Positions 27,346 to 35,816 of a stretch of 64,000 bases of DNA are shown here, one piece after another. Origin of the DNA: Salimicrobium halophilum (GTDB lineage Bacteria > Bacillota > Bacilli > Bacillales > Halobacillaceae). The notes beneath the pieces were generated by a model that did no database searches, had not been told where the DNA came from, and saw nothing but the letters and a program-made list of their open reading frames with translations. A program made the position numbers and the translations under genes. Position 1 is the stretch's first letter; each line of letters begins with the position of its first letter. Location: contig NZ_FNEV01000001.1 of assembly GCF_900100295.1 (NCBI RefSeq), positions 372,001 through 436,000 on the forward strand. The letters are read 5' to 3'.

Positions 27346-28628
27346 TGCTTCGGTTTTACCTGGAATGTCGTCATTTGACTTTCCTGAATCCAGTTCTCGA
27401 TAAAGGCTTCCATTTCTTCTTTTTTCAGGGATTCAATAACCGGAAGTACATCAAATAAATTGATACCGAGCATATGGTAATGAGTGTACTGGTTTGCAAT
27501 GAACTCCAGGGAATTCAACGCTCTCATGAATTCTCCGATTTTCTTCCGTTTCATGCGGGCGAAGTCTTCATCACCGATCGATTCTTTTCTGAGAGTGTGC
27601 ATCATAGTTTTCAAACGCTTCAGGAAAGCCTCCGGATCCCGGGAATCTCCGCCGAGAATCGTGAATCCGAATTCTCGTTCCCATTCCGTTTCAAAATGGA
27701 AGCTGTCATCAATCAATCCGCCCTGATAAAGCTCATCGTAGTATTTCCCACTTGTGGAGAAGTAATAATCGAGCAGCATGTCAGCGAATAACTCCGAGCG
27801 AAGGAGTTCCTCCCCGGAAAGATCCTTCACTTTCTCTTTCATCCCCACATAGGCCTTCGGCGTCGATACTGCCATTTCAATTGCGTCCTCCGACTTGAAT
27901 GCTGAAACAGGTTCACGCGGGAATCTTCTGTTTATCTCCGGGGCCTCCGGGAACGTTTTATTATTCTGATTTTCACGGACATACGCCATCATCTCCTCAG
28001 CGTCTATATTCCCCGCAATAAACAGAACCATGTTCGAAGGATGATAGAACGTTTCGTAACACGTGTACAAGTCGTCTTTCGTTATGTTCTGAATGGAATC
28101 CACCGTACCTGCAATGTCTATTTTTACTGGGTGTTTATGATACAGGCTTCCGATAGTACCGAAGAACCCTCTCCAGTCCGGTTGATCATCATACATACGG
28201 ATCTCCTGGCTGATGATCCCTTTCTCTTTCTCTACGGATTCCTCCGAGAAATAAGGATCCTGAACGAAATCCACTAATGTTTTCACATTCTCATAAATAT
28301 GTGAGGTTGCTGAAAACAGATAGGCCGTTTTCGTGAAGGATGTGAAAGCATTCGCAGACGCTCCGAGCTTCGTAAAATCCTGGAACACGTCACGATCTTC
28401 TTTTTCGAACAATTTGTGCTCGAGAAAGTGCGCTATCCCTTCAGGCACCGTAACCTCTTCATCCTTGCCAAGCGGCGTGAAGGTCTGATCGATGGAGCCA
28501 TAGTTGGTTGTGAAGATACCGTATGTTTTCACCATTTCAGGCTTCGACAGTAAAAACACCTGGAGACCATTGTCCATCTTTTCTTCATAAATCGTTTCAT
28601 TGATATGCTTGAATTCCCGACGCTTCAT
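27342..28628 (-). CDS. ymfH: YmfH, M16-family zinc peptidase
   Basis: A 428-residue M16 (insulinase/processing peptidase-type) protein. The inverted zinc motif HXXEH is intact in GIAHFLEHKLFEKED (about 64-78), and the downstream glutamate lies in the segment ending KGIISQEIRMY (about 135-145). In B. subtilis YmfF-YmfH are a pair. By analogy with two-subunit M16 enzymes, YmfH would be catalytic and YmfF non-catalytic. The start lies 2 bp after the ymfF stop. Substrate unknown. Confidence 0.93.
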   Translation of the reverse strand: MKRREFKHINETIYEEKMDNGLQVFLLSKPEMVKTYGIFTTNYGSIDQTFTPLGKDEEVTVPEGIAHFLEHKLFEKEDRDVFQDFTKLGASANAFTSFTKTAYLFSATSHIYENVKTLVDFVQDPYFSEESVEKEKGIISQEIRMYDDQPDWRGFFGTIGSLYHKHPVKIDIAGTVDSIQNITKDDLYTCYETFYHPSNMVLFIAGNIDAEEMMAYVRENQNNKTFPEAPEINRRFPREPVSAFKSEDAIEMAVSTPKAYVGMKEKVKDLSGEELLRSELFADMLLDYYFSTSGKYYDELYQGGLIDDSFHFETEWEREFGFTILGGDSRDPEAFLKRLKTMMHTLRKESIGDEDFARMKRKKIGEFMRALNSLEFIANQYTHYHMLGINLFDVLPVIESLKKEEMEAFIENWIQESQMTTFQVKPKQ

Positions 28629-28630
28629 AA

Positions 28631-29917
28631 TTAGGAATCCCCTTTCTCTTTACTCGTTAAGAAATAGATTGTATCGAGTTGGATTTTCTTGGCTATTTGA
28701 ACGACGTCTTCTTTAGTTACGCGTTCCAAACGGTCGAATATCTCGTCTGCTGTGATTTTCTTTCCGCTCAGTTGCTGGTGATAGAGGATTTCCACGAGCC
28801 CATAAGGATGTTCCATTGTTTCTTTCAGCTGGTGGACGATCTGCTGCTTGGACTCCTCCACTTCTCCCTCTGTGAATTCCCCGTTTTCAATCGCTTTTTT
28901 CTGATCAAGGATGATCGATTTCGCCTGGTCATAATCATTCGGGTCAATCCCGCTGAACACGAATAGAAGCCCTTTGTGGCTTTCGAACCTGGAGGCGGCG
29001 TAATAAGCCAGGCTGTGTTTTTCACGGACGTTCATGAACAGTTTCGAACTCGGGAACCCTCCGAAAATACCATTGAATACTTGAAGCGGATAGTAATCAT
29101 CTTCACCGAATAAAGTATGAGTCCGAAAACCGATGTGAAGTTTCCCCTGACTCATTTCTTCGTGTTCAATGATTTCACGGGAGGCTTCGACTTGTTTATC
29201 TGATGCTTTCCAACCTTCTCCTGAAGCCTGGAGACCATCTCTCGAGAAATATTCACGGGACAAATCTTCCACTTCCTTCTGAGACACGTCCCCGGTGACA
29301 TAGACATCCATATCATCGCTTTCCACCAATTCTTTATAATAAGAGAAGAGATCCTCGTTCGAAAGGTCCTCGAGATCTTCCAAATGCCCGTGGGCGTGCA
29401 CACCATATGCTTCTCCCTCGCACATATGATCCATCAGCCTTATATTCGCATAGCTCATTTTATCGTCTTTCACCGAATGGATCCGCTGTTTGAGCGTATC
29501 TTTTTCCCTTTGAAAGATTGATGGCAAAAACCCGCCCTCTTCCTCTTTAGGGTGATAAAGAACTTCATTCAAAATTTGAAGCGCCTTTTCCAGAAGGGAT
29601 CCTTCTTCTTTTAAGTAACGATCATTCACGACTTCCATCCGGAATGTAAGTATATGACTTTCTCCTTTTTTAGCCGCATCTGCACTTAAAGCCGTCCCGT
29701 ACAGATCCTCCAGGGCTCCCTGCAATTTACGGGATGAAGGGTAACTTGAAGTGGCTTTTTGTAACACATTCGGCAACAGAGCGCGTTTCGTGATGGTTTC
29801 TTTCGAAAGGGCTGCTTTCAATTTCACTACAATAGAAATCGTTTTATACTTATTGCTTGGTAAAACGTGAAGGCGATACCCTTTCATTTCTTCTGTATAT
29901 TGTTTTGCGATTTTCAT
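28631..29917 (-). CDS. ymfF: YmfF, M16-family peptidase-like protein without zinc motif
   Basis: A 428-residue M16-fold protein, the partner of ymfH. Where active members carry HXXEH, this one has LLPNVLQKATSSYPSSRKLQ (about 44-63), with no His-Glu-His, so it should be catalytically inactive but could shape the substrate chamber. The remainder keeps M16 features, e.g. FGGFPSSKLFMNVREKHSLA (about 279-298), the GXXSXLFXXXREKXXLAY-type motif. The start is set at the ATG at 29917 behind TAGGAGG; an 8-codon upstream extension has no ribosome binding site. Confidence 0.92.
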   Translation of the reverse strand: MKIAKQYTEEMKGYRLHVLPSNKYKTISIVVKLKAALSKETITKRALLPNVLQKATSSYPSSRKLQGALEDLYGTALSADAAKKGESHILTFRMEVVNDRYLKEEGSLLEKALQILNEVLYHPKEEEGGFLPSIFQREKDTLKQRIHSVKDDKMSYANIRLMDHMCEGEAYGVHAHGHLEDLEDLSNEDLFSYYKELVESDDMDVYVTGDVSQKEVEDLSREYFSRDGLQASGEGWKASDKQVEASREIIEHEEMSQGKLHIGFRTHTLFGEDDYYPLQVFNGIFGGFPSSKLFMNVREKHSLAYYAASRFESHKGLLFVFSGIDPNDYDQAKSIILDQKKAIENGEFTEGEVEESKQQIVHQLKETMEHPYGLVEILYHQQLSGKKITADEIFDRLERVTKEDVVQIAKKIQLDTIYFLTSKEKGDS

Positions 29918-29984
29918 TTTGTTCCTCCTATAATCCGGCAATGTCTTCCTTCTTTATCTTATGCTAAATGATGCTTTTACAAAA

Positions 29985-30021
29985 GTAAAAACATATAACC
30001 CGGCGTCGGCCGGGTTATATG
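29985..30021 (-). terminator. Terminator after nupQ
   Basis: 12-bp perfect stem (CATATAACCCGG and its complement), 6-nt loop and a T-run on the minus strand; it ends the nupNOPQ operon. Confidence 0.93.
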
Positions 30022-30022
30022 C

Positions 30023-30979
30023 TTAACGACTTCCTTTGATATAAGGTTCTCCGAGTGATTTTGGCGCTTCCGCTCTGCCGATGAATCCTGCGAGTGCAAG
30101 TATCGTCAGCACGTAAGGAAGAATCAGTAGGAAGACCTGAGGTATATTGGATAACAGCGGCCAACTGGCACCATTGATACTGATTGCCTGGGCGAAACCG
30201 AAGAATATCGCTGCCCCAAGTGCTCCGAGTGGATGCCATTTACCGAAGATGACTGCGGCGAGTGACATGAACCCTTGCCCGACAATCGTAGCTTGAGAGA
30301 ACGCCTGAGCTACCGTCAATGCATAAGCAGCTCCTCCGAGTCCACCCATCGCACCTGAGATCATAACAGCGATGTAACGCATACGGTACACTTTGATCCC
30401 GTTCGTATCAGCCGCCATCGGGTGTTCCCCTACAGCACGAAGGCGTAAACCGAAGGAAGTCTTGAATAAGACGAACCAACCGATGAGTGCGACTGCAATA
30501 GCAAGATACGTCGATGGATAGTTCTCAAAGAACATCCTTCCGAGAATCGGGATATCAGACAATAAAGGCACATCCCACGTATAGAAAGGTTGACTGATGA
30601 TATCCGTCTGACCACGGTCATAGAACTCGCGGGTCAGGAACAATCCTACACCAAGTGCCAGGAAGTTGATCGCTACCCCGCTCACCACCTGGTCGGCTCG
30701 GAATGAAATCGAAGCGACCGCGTGAACGAGAGCGAATATGGCGGAAAGAACCATAGCTGCAAGCATAGAGATCCAGGGTGTCATGGAACCGAACGTATCA
30801 GCGAACGTAAGGTTGAATACGATACCTACGAATGCCCCCATAACCATTAAACCTTCCAATCCGATGTTGATGACCCCGGACCTTTCACTGAATACGCCGC
30901 CGATCGCCGTGAAAATCAGAGGGGCAGCAAATACCAGTGCAGATGAAACCATAATTGCTAACGCTTCAAAAAATCCCAT
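30023..30979 (-). CDS. nupQ: NupQ-type nucleoside ABC transporter permease
   Basis: Membrane subunit of the BmpA-type nucleoside importer (B. subtilis YufQ/NupQ). It has 318 residues with about eight hydrophobic segments and the permease signature ERSGVINIGLEGLMVMGAFV (about 31-50), which is the standard mark of this RbsC-like family. The start directly follows the nupP stop (no spacer), so translation is coupled. Last gene of the nupN-O-P-Q operon. Confidence 0.93.
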   Translation of the reverse strand: MGFFEALAIMVSSALVFAAPLIFTAIGGVFSERSGVINIGLEGLMVMGAFVGIVFNLTFADTFGSMTPWISMLAAMVLSAIFALVHAVASISFRADQVVSGVAINFLALGVGLFLTREFYDRGQTDIISQPFYTWDVPLLSDIPILGRMFFENYPSTYLAIAVALIGWFVLFKTSFGLRLRAVGEHPMAADTNGIKVYRMRYIAVMISGAMGGLGGAAYALTVAQAFSQATIVGQGFMSLAAVIFGKWHPLGALGAAIFFGFAQAISINGASWPLLSNIPQVFLLILPYVLTILALAGFIGRAEAPKSLGEPYIKGSR

Positions 30980-32026
30980 TTATTTCCCCTCCTTGCTGAA
31001 TTTCAGGAATGCCCAACGGATAATGTAACCGGATGCTACGAAAAGAATGATCAGAGCGATTACAATATCAACGAGCTCCGTCGGTACCCCGGCTTCTGTC
31101 GGCATGTTGAGTGCACCGATTTTCAGTGTCCCGAACAAAATAGCCGCCAACACGACACCGATGGCAGTGTTCGCACCAAGAAGGGCTACAGCGATCCCGT
31201 CAAAACCGATATTCGTAAACCCGGAACTTACGGAAGCATATTGGAACGTACCAAGACCTTCCATAGCCCCTGCAAGTCCTGCGAAACCACCGGAAATGAC
31301 CATAGCGATTATGATATTTCTTCCTACTTTCATACCCGAATACTCAGAAGCGAACGGGTTACTTCCGACCGCTCTCAGCTCGAAACCACGCGTCGTTTTG
31401 TTAAGGACGAACCACATGGTGAAAGCCATGAGAAGCGCTACGACAAAACCGTAGTGGATCCGGGAGAAGAAAGTGATTTCCCTCAGCCAGGGGGCTGCAA
31501 GTGAAGCTGTTTCAGCTACGTTATCCGTACGGTCTGAGCCGTCAGTCATTAGACTTCTGATGATAGAATTGGATAGATAAAGAGCTATGTAGTTCATCAT
31601 AATGGTAACGATAACTTCATGAACTCCGAGCTTCGCTTTTAACAGACCAGGCACAAATCCCCATAAACTTCCGGCTACAGCAGCTGCCAGCAACGCCACA
31701 ATCACATGAACAACCGGAGGCATGCCGAATGCTGTACCGACCCATACCGCCGCAAGCCACCCTACGATGACCTGACCTTCAACACCGATGTTCAAGAGTC
31801 CTGCCCGCATGGCGAATGCCACGGCAAGTCCCGAAAGAACGTATGGCGTGACCTGTCGAACGGTTTCTCCAAGGAAGTAGGCATCTCCAAACGCTCCATT
31901 CCACATAGCTGCATAACCGGCCACAGGATTGTATCCGAATGCAAGCATAATCAACGCTCCTGCCAGAAGACCCAGTACGACAGAGATGAGCGGTACTACG
32001 ATATTAAAAGTTCGATTGCTGAACAT
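30980..32026 (-). CDS. nupP: NupP-type nucleoside ABC transporter permease
   Basis: Second membrane subunit of the nucleoside importer, 348 residues, with many hydrophobic segments and the family signature MRAGLLNIGVEGQVIVGWLA (about 73-92), parallel to that of NupQ. It overlaps the end of nupO by one base (TAATG) and abuts nupQ. The two permeases would form a heterodimer driven by NupO. Confidence 0.93.
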   Translation of the reverse strand: MFSNRTFNIVVPLISVVLGLLAGALIMLAFGYNPVAGYAAMWNGAFGDAYFLGETVRQVTPYVLSGLAVAFAMRAGLLNIGVEGQVIVGWLAAVWVGTAFGMPPVVHVIVALLAAAVAGSLWGFVPGLLKAKLGVHEVIVTIMMNYIALYLSNSIIRSLMTDGSDRTDNVAETASLAAPWLREITFFSRIHYGFVVALLMAFTMWFVLNKTTRGFELRAVGSNPFASEYSGMKVGRNIIIAMVISGGFAGLAGAMEGLGTFQYASVSSGFTNIGFDGIAVALLGANTAIGVVLAAILFGTLKIGALNMPTEAGVPTELVDIVIALIILFVASGYIIRWAFLKFSKEGK

Positions 32027-33552
32027 TATGCTTCACCTCGCTTTTCCGACTTTCTTCCGGCCATCAAAAGACCCAGCTCCTGTTCGTCCGTCTCTTCCGG
32101 TTTCACTTCTGCAATAATCTGTCCGTCGAACATGACAGCGATTCTGTCACTGACGTTCATGATTTCATCAAGTTCGAAAGATACGAGCAATACAGCTCTT
32201 TGCTTATCCCGTTCTTCGATAAGCTTACTATGAATAAATTCGATGGCACCGACGTCCAAGCCTCTCGTAGGCTGAGCAGCTATGAGAAGATCAGGCGAGC
32301 GGTCCACTTCCCGGGCGATGATCGCCTTTTGCTGGTTACCACCGGATAAAGCCCTCGCCTTTGTATATTCATCAGGCGTTCTTACATCATATTCTTTGAT
32401 AAGTGAACGGGCTTTTTCATAAATCTTTTTGAAGTTCAAAATGCCGTTCTTCGAATTGGGCTCCATGTAATAATTCTGAAGCACCATATTTTCCCCGATC
32501 GGAAAGTCTAGGAGCAATCCGTGTTTGTGACGGTCTTGCGGAATATGAGCTACTCCAGCTTCTGTCACTTTTCTCGGTTCAAGATTGTAAATCGAATTGT
32601 TGTTCAGAGAAACTTGGCCTGAAGAGCTTTTCTTAAGACCGGTAAGCGCTTCGACGAGTTCTGTCTGGCCATTTCCATCTACGCCGGCGATTCCCAGGAT
32701 TTCCCCTTTTCTGACATCCAGGTTCAACCCTTTAACCATTTCCACCCCGCGGCTATCTTTCACCCTGAGATCCTTGATGCTTAATGCGGTTTCTGTAGGA
32801 GAACCGGGTGTTTTATCCGTCTTGAAGTTGACTTCTCTTCCAACCATTAAGGAAGCGAGTTCTGTAGGGTTCGTCTCGTTTACATCGACGGTACCGATCC
32901 CTTTCCCTTTACGGATAATTGTACATTTATCACACACCTGCATAATCTCTTTCAGTTTGTGTGTGATAAGAATGATCGATTTCCCTTCTTTCACAAGATC
33001 CTGCATGATCTGGATCAGTTCCTTGATTTCCTGAGGAGTCAAGACGGCCGTAGGTTCATCGAGAATAAGAATCTCCGCGCCTCTATAAAGCGTTTTCAAT
33101 ATTTCCACCCTCTGTTGCATACCTACGGAAATATCGCGGATCTTCGCTGTGGCATCTACGTTCAACCCGTATTTTTCAGACAAAGCCTGCACTTCTTTTT
33201 CGGCAGCCTTGATATCGACCGTACCTGCTTTACTCGGCTCACTTCCCAGTACGATATTCTCCGTTACGGTAAACGTATCTACGAGCATGAAGTGCTGGTG
33301 CACCATTCCGATACCCAGTTCATTCGCTACGTTCGGGTCTTCGATATTTACCTCTTTCCCATTGACTTTGATGCTACCTTTTTCGGGTTTATAAAGACCG
33401 AAAAGGACGTTCATCAGCGTCGATTTCCCTGCACCGTTTTCTCCTAAAAGCGCATGGATTTCTCCTTTTTGTACCTGCAGCGTAATATCATCATTCGCCA
33501 CTATTCCAGGAAACTCTTTCCTGATGTTAAGCATTTCTATTACATAGTCCAT
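32026..33552 (-). CDS. nupO: NupO-type nucleoside ABC transporter ATPase (two ABC domains)
   Basis: Cytoplasmic ATPase of the nucleoside importer, with two fused ABC domains in 508 residues. The first domain has Walker A LGENGAGKSTLMNVL (about 38-52), signature region ISVGMQQRVEI and Walker B ILILDEPTAVLTP. The second has a degenerate P-loop GIAGVDGNGQTELVEAL (about 286-302), signature LSGGNQQKAIIAREV and LLIAAQPTRGLDVG as Walker B; this asymmetry is normal in the family. I placed the start at 33552 behind GGGGGAGG, which gives MDYVIEMLNIRKEFPG; the longer in-frame reading runs through the upstream hairpin. Confidence 0.95.
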   Translation of the reverse strand: MDYVIEMLNIRKEFPGIVANDDITLQVQKGEIHALLGENGAGKSTLMNVLFGLYKPEKGSIKVNGKEVNIEDPNVANELGIGMVHQHFMLVDTFTVTENIVLGSEPSKAGTVDIKAAEKEVQALSEKYGLNVDATAKIRDISVGMQQRVEILKTLYRGAEILILDEPTAVLTPQEIKELIQIMQDLVKEGKSIILITHKLKEIMQVCDKCTIIRKGKGIGTVDVNETNPTELASLMVGREVNFKTDKTPGSPTETALSIKDLRVKDSRGVEMVKGLNLDVRKGEILGIAGVDGNGQTELVEALTGLKKSSSGQVSLNNNSIYNLEPRKVTEAGVAHIPQDRHKHGLLLDFPIGENMVLQNYYMEPNSKNGILNFKKIYEKARSLIKEYDVRTPDEYTKARALSGGNQQKAIIAREVDRSPDLLIAAQPTRGLDVGAIEFIHSKLIEERDKQRAVLLVSFELDEIMNVSDRIAVMFDGQIIAEVKPEETDEQELGLLMAGRKSEKRGEA

Positions 33553-33586
33553 GAGATCCTCCCCCACTCTTGCATTTTTTCTATGT

Positions 33587-33633
33587 TCAAAATCATCAAA
33601 GGAAGCACAGATGAGTTCCTTTGATGATTTTGA
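33587..33633 (-). other. 18-bp perfect hairpin between nupN and nupO
   Basis: TCAAAATCATCAAAGGAA (33587-33604) pairs fully with 33616-33633 across an 11-nt loop. On the minus strand it is not followed by a T-run, so it looks more like an intercistronic mRNA-stabilising or processing hairpin than a normal terminator. Confidence 0.75.
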
Positions 33634-33677
33634 GATAGAAAGAGGCCGGGTTGTGCCGACCTCTCCTCTCATTACCA

Positions 33678-34799
33678 TTAAAGGGAAGAGATGTATTCTT
33701 CCGCACCTTCGCGAGTCTGCGGTACTTCTACTTCGCCGTCGATGATTTTTTGCTTCCATTCTTCGATAGCAGAAATGATTTCGTCTCCAAGCGCTTCTTC
33801 GTTCGTGCGCGCAAGGCTGACACCATCATCCTCAAGTCCATATTCAACTACTTCGCCACCAGGGAATTCGCCTTCCATCGCTTGTGTGGAAACGTCCTGA
33901 ACAGCGATATCTACACGCTTAACCATAGAAGTAAGTGCAACGTTCTGGTCGTTGATCTGACCTTCATCGTGCTGGTCACGGTCTACACCGATGACCCAGA
34001 CTTCTTCTTCTCCACCACGTACTCGGTCTTTCGCTTCAGAGAATACACCGTTACCTGTTCCGCCGGCAGCGTGGTAGATAACGTCGGCACCCTGGGAGTA
34101 CATGTTAGAAGCAATCAGTTTACCCTGGTCTGCAGAGTTGAAGCTTTCCGCATACTGAACGTCGATTTGAATATCAGGGTTTACTGTTTTCGCACCAGCA
34201 CGGAAGCCGGATTCGAATTTGTTGATCAGTTCACTGTCGACACCGCCGACAAAACCGATATGGTTGGACTGTGTCTTATGTGCAGCTGCTACACCGGCAA
34301 GGAAAGAACCCTGATGCTCTTTGAACGTGATACTCGCAACGTTATCACCTTCAGCAACCGCATCAACAAGAGCGAAGTTCGTCTCAGGGAACTGAGAAGC
34401 TACCTTTTCAACATCAGGTTGAAGAAGGAAACCGATACCGAAAATGAGATCATACTCTTCACGAACTAGACGGTTAAGGTTCGTTGTATAGTCCGCATCA
34501 CTCTCAGACTGTGCATAGTCGAACCCTTCTCCTTCTTCGAGCCCTTGAGCTTCACCGAAAGCCTGAAGTCCTTCCCAAGCAGATTGGTTGAACGATTTGT
34601 CGTCAACCCCTCCTGTATCTGTAACCATCGCAACAGAGAAGTCACCGCCACTTTCACCTTCACTACCGGACCCTTCTTCCTGGGAACCCGTATCTCCGCC
34701 GGAGTCTTCGGAATCTCCACCTTCATCGGAAGAACCGCAGGCAGCCAGGAAAATACCAAGTGTTAATACTAGAGTTAACAGAAATAAAACACGACGCAT
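33678..34799 (-). CDS. nupN: NupN-type nucleoside-binding lipoprotein (BmpA/Med family)
   Basis: Extracellular solute-binding lipoprotein that delivers nucleosides to the NupOPQ transporter. It has 373 residues: a signal peptide with lipobox LAAC (Cys21), then an acidic, Gly/Ser-rich tether (GGDSEDSGGDTGSQEEGSGS, about 27-46), and a periplasmic-binding fold with VTDTGGVDDKSFNQSAWEGL (about 59-78), typical of BMP proteins. It is the first gene of the operon; the downstream 126 bp contain hairpins that may raise its expression above that of the transporter genes. A CodY-like box precedes it. Confidence 0.95.
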   Translation of the reverse strand: MRRVLFLLTLVLTLGIFLAACGSSDEGGDSEDSGGDTGSQEEGSGSEGESGGDFSVAMVTDTGGVDDKSFNQSAWEGLQAFGEAQGLEEGEGFDYAQSESDADYTTNLNRLVREEYDLIFGIGFLLQPDVEKVASQFPETNFALVDAVAEGDNVASITFKEHQGSFLAGVAAAHKTQSNHIGFVGGVDSELINKFESGFRAGAKTVNPDIQIDVQYAESFNSADQGKLIASNMYSQGADVIYHAAGGTGNGVFSEAKDRVRGGEEEVWVIGVDRDQHDEGQINDQNVALTSMVKRVDIAVQDVSTQAMEGEFPGGEVVEYGLEDDGVSLARTNEEALGDEIISAIEEWKQKIIDGEVEVPQTREGAEEYISSL

Positions 34800-34817
34800 A
34801 GTTATAAATCCCCCTTC

Positions 34818-34832
34818 AAATTTTTGAAAATA
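34818..34832. promoter_or_regulatory. CodY-like box upstream of nupN
   Basis: TATTTTCAAAAATTT on the minus strand, three changes from the CodY consensus AATTTTCWGAAAATT, lying in the leader 19 bp before the nupN ATG. Control by CodY would fit nucleoside uptake under starvation; inference. Confidence 0.4.
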
Positions 34833-34911
34833 CTACCTTGTACACCTGAAGACTTCTTACCCGTAAGGGCCTCACCTCCCCCAATGGAATATATCATACA
34901 ATTGAAAACCC

Positions 34912-35637
34912 TTACACTCTACGTCTTAAAACATGGAAACTGAACTTGTCTGCCCTGAAGTAATTCAATGATAGAAGCAGCGGTTCATCATCTGCTGTGT
35001 AATGCATTTGCTTCAGAAGGAGCAAAGCTTCTTCCGGAGCACTTTTCAATACGGGAGAAACGATATCATGGTACCCGATTGGCTCTATATGAGTAACTGC
35101 GTACGTAATCGTCTTCTGAGTGTATTCTTCAATTAAGTTGAACAGGGAATCCGTTTCTTTCACATCTTTTAAAGGGATGACGCCCTCCGGCAACTTATCG
35201 ACACAGTAAACGACCGGTTCTCCATCAGCTGTTCGTACACGTTCGAGTTTCGCAATCTTATGTAATTCTATCGGATGGAATCTCTCACGATCCTCTTCAG
35301 TAGGTTCCACCAGTTCAGCTGATAAGTACTGGGAACCTGGCTTTTTCCCGAATGCAGCTATCATCCCTGTCACACTATCGAGTTCTTCGATACCTGCGGA
35401 GAACATAGGTTTCGGGTTCACAAAAGTTCCGACGCCATGTCTTCTCGTAACGAGATTCTCTTCTTCGAGAATCCTCAAGGCTTCCCTAAGGGTAGCACGA
35501 GATACTCCCAATTTCTTAGAGAGTTGGAATTCCGAGGGTAATTTTTCCCGTTCTTTGTAGACGCCTCCTTTGATATCCTTCTTCAATTGTTCGATGACTT
35601 GTAGATATAAATGTCTGGGATCCTGCTTAATTGGCAT
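34912..35637 (-). CDS. ymfC: GntR/HutC-family regulator YmfC
   Basis: Transcription factor of 241 residues. The N-terminal winged helix-turn-helix is [20 protein letters not shown], then [20 protein letters not shown] (about 33-52), the standard GntR pattern, and the C-terminal UTRA effector domain begins near residue 90 ([17 protein letters not shown]-like [15 protein letters not shown] at about 128). The ligand is unknown. It lies between spoIIIE and the nup operon, so it may regulate nupNOPQ, itself, or both. An inverted repeat in its own leader (35668-35700) is a candidate operator. Confidence 0.93.
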   Translation of the reverse strand: MPIKQDPRHLYLQVIEQLKKDIKGGVYKEREKLPSEFQLSKKLGVSRATLREALRILEEENLVTRRHGVGTFVNPKPMFSAGIEELDSVTGMIAAFGKKPGSQYLSAELVEPTEEDRERFHPIELHKIAKLERVRTADGEPVVYCVDKLPEGVIPLKDVKETDSLFNLIEEYTQKTITYAVTHIEPIGYHDIVSPVLKSAPEEALLLLKQMHYTADDEPLLLSLNYFRADKFSFHVLRRRV

Positions 35638-35667
35638 TTACCCACCTCCTCTACCTTCTCTCATGGT

Positions 35668-35700
35668 TCGAATGTTGGAGATCTGACCTCTGACGTTCGA
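35668..35700. promoter_or_regulatory. Inverted repeat in the ymfC leader, candidate GntR operator
   Basis: TCGAATGT (35668-35675) and ACGTTCGA (35693-35700) form an imperfect inverted repeat with 17 bp between the arms, 31 bp upstream of the ymfC start. Autoregulation is an inference. Confidence 0.35.
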
Positions 35701-35782
35701 CACATATTATTTGAGATAAATATAACACTTTTTCGTCGATAAATAAATAGTCTTGTGACAATTTTGATATTTTTTCGAATTC

Positions 35783-35816
35783 AAGAAAAAATTCCCGAGG
35801 ATTTAATTCTCGGGAA
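35783..35816 (-). terminator. Terminator after spoIIIE
   Basis: 8-bp perfect stem TTCCCGAG / CTCGGGAA overlapping the spoIIIE stop, followed by six T on the minus strand. Confidence 0.87.

Noticed and set aside
33651-34469. 272-codon plus-strand ORF opposite nupN
   Set aside because: Antisense to a clear lipoprotein gene; Phe/Val/Arg-rich translation without family features.
34833-34911. Leader peptide in the nupN upstream region
   Set aside because: A GTG-started 19-codon frame exists, but its start is directly on the GGGGGAG sequence with no spacing, so translation is unlikely.
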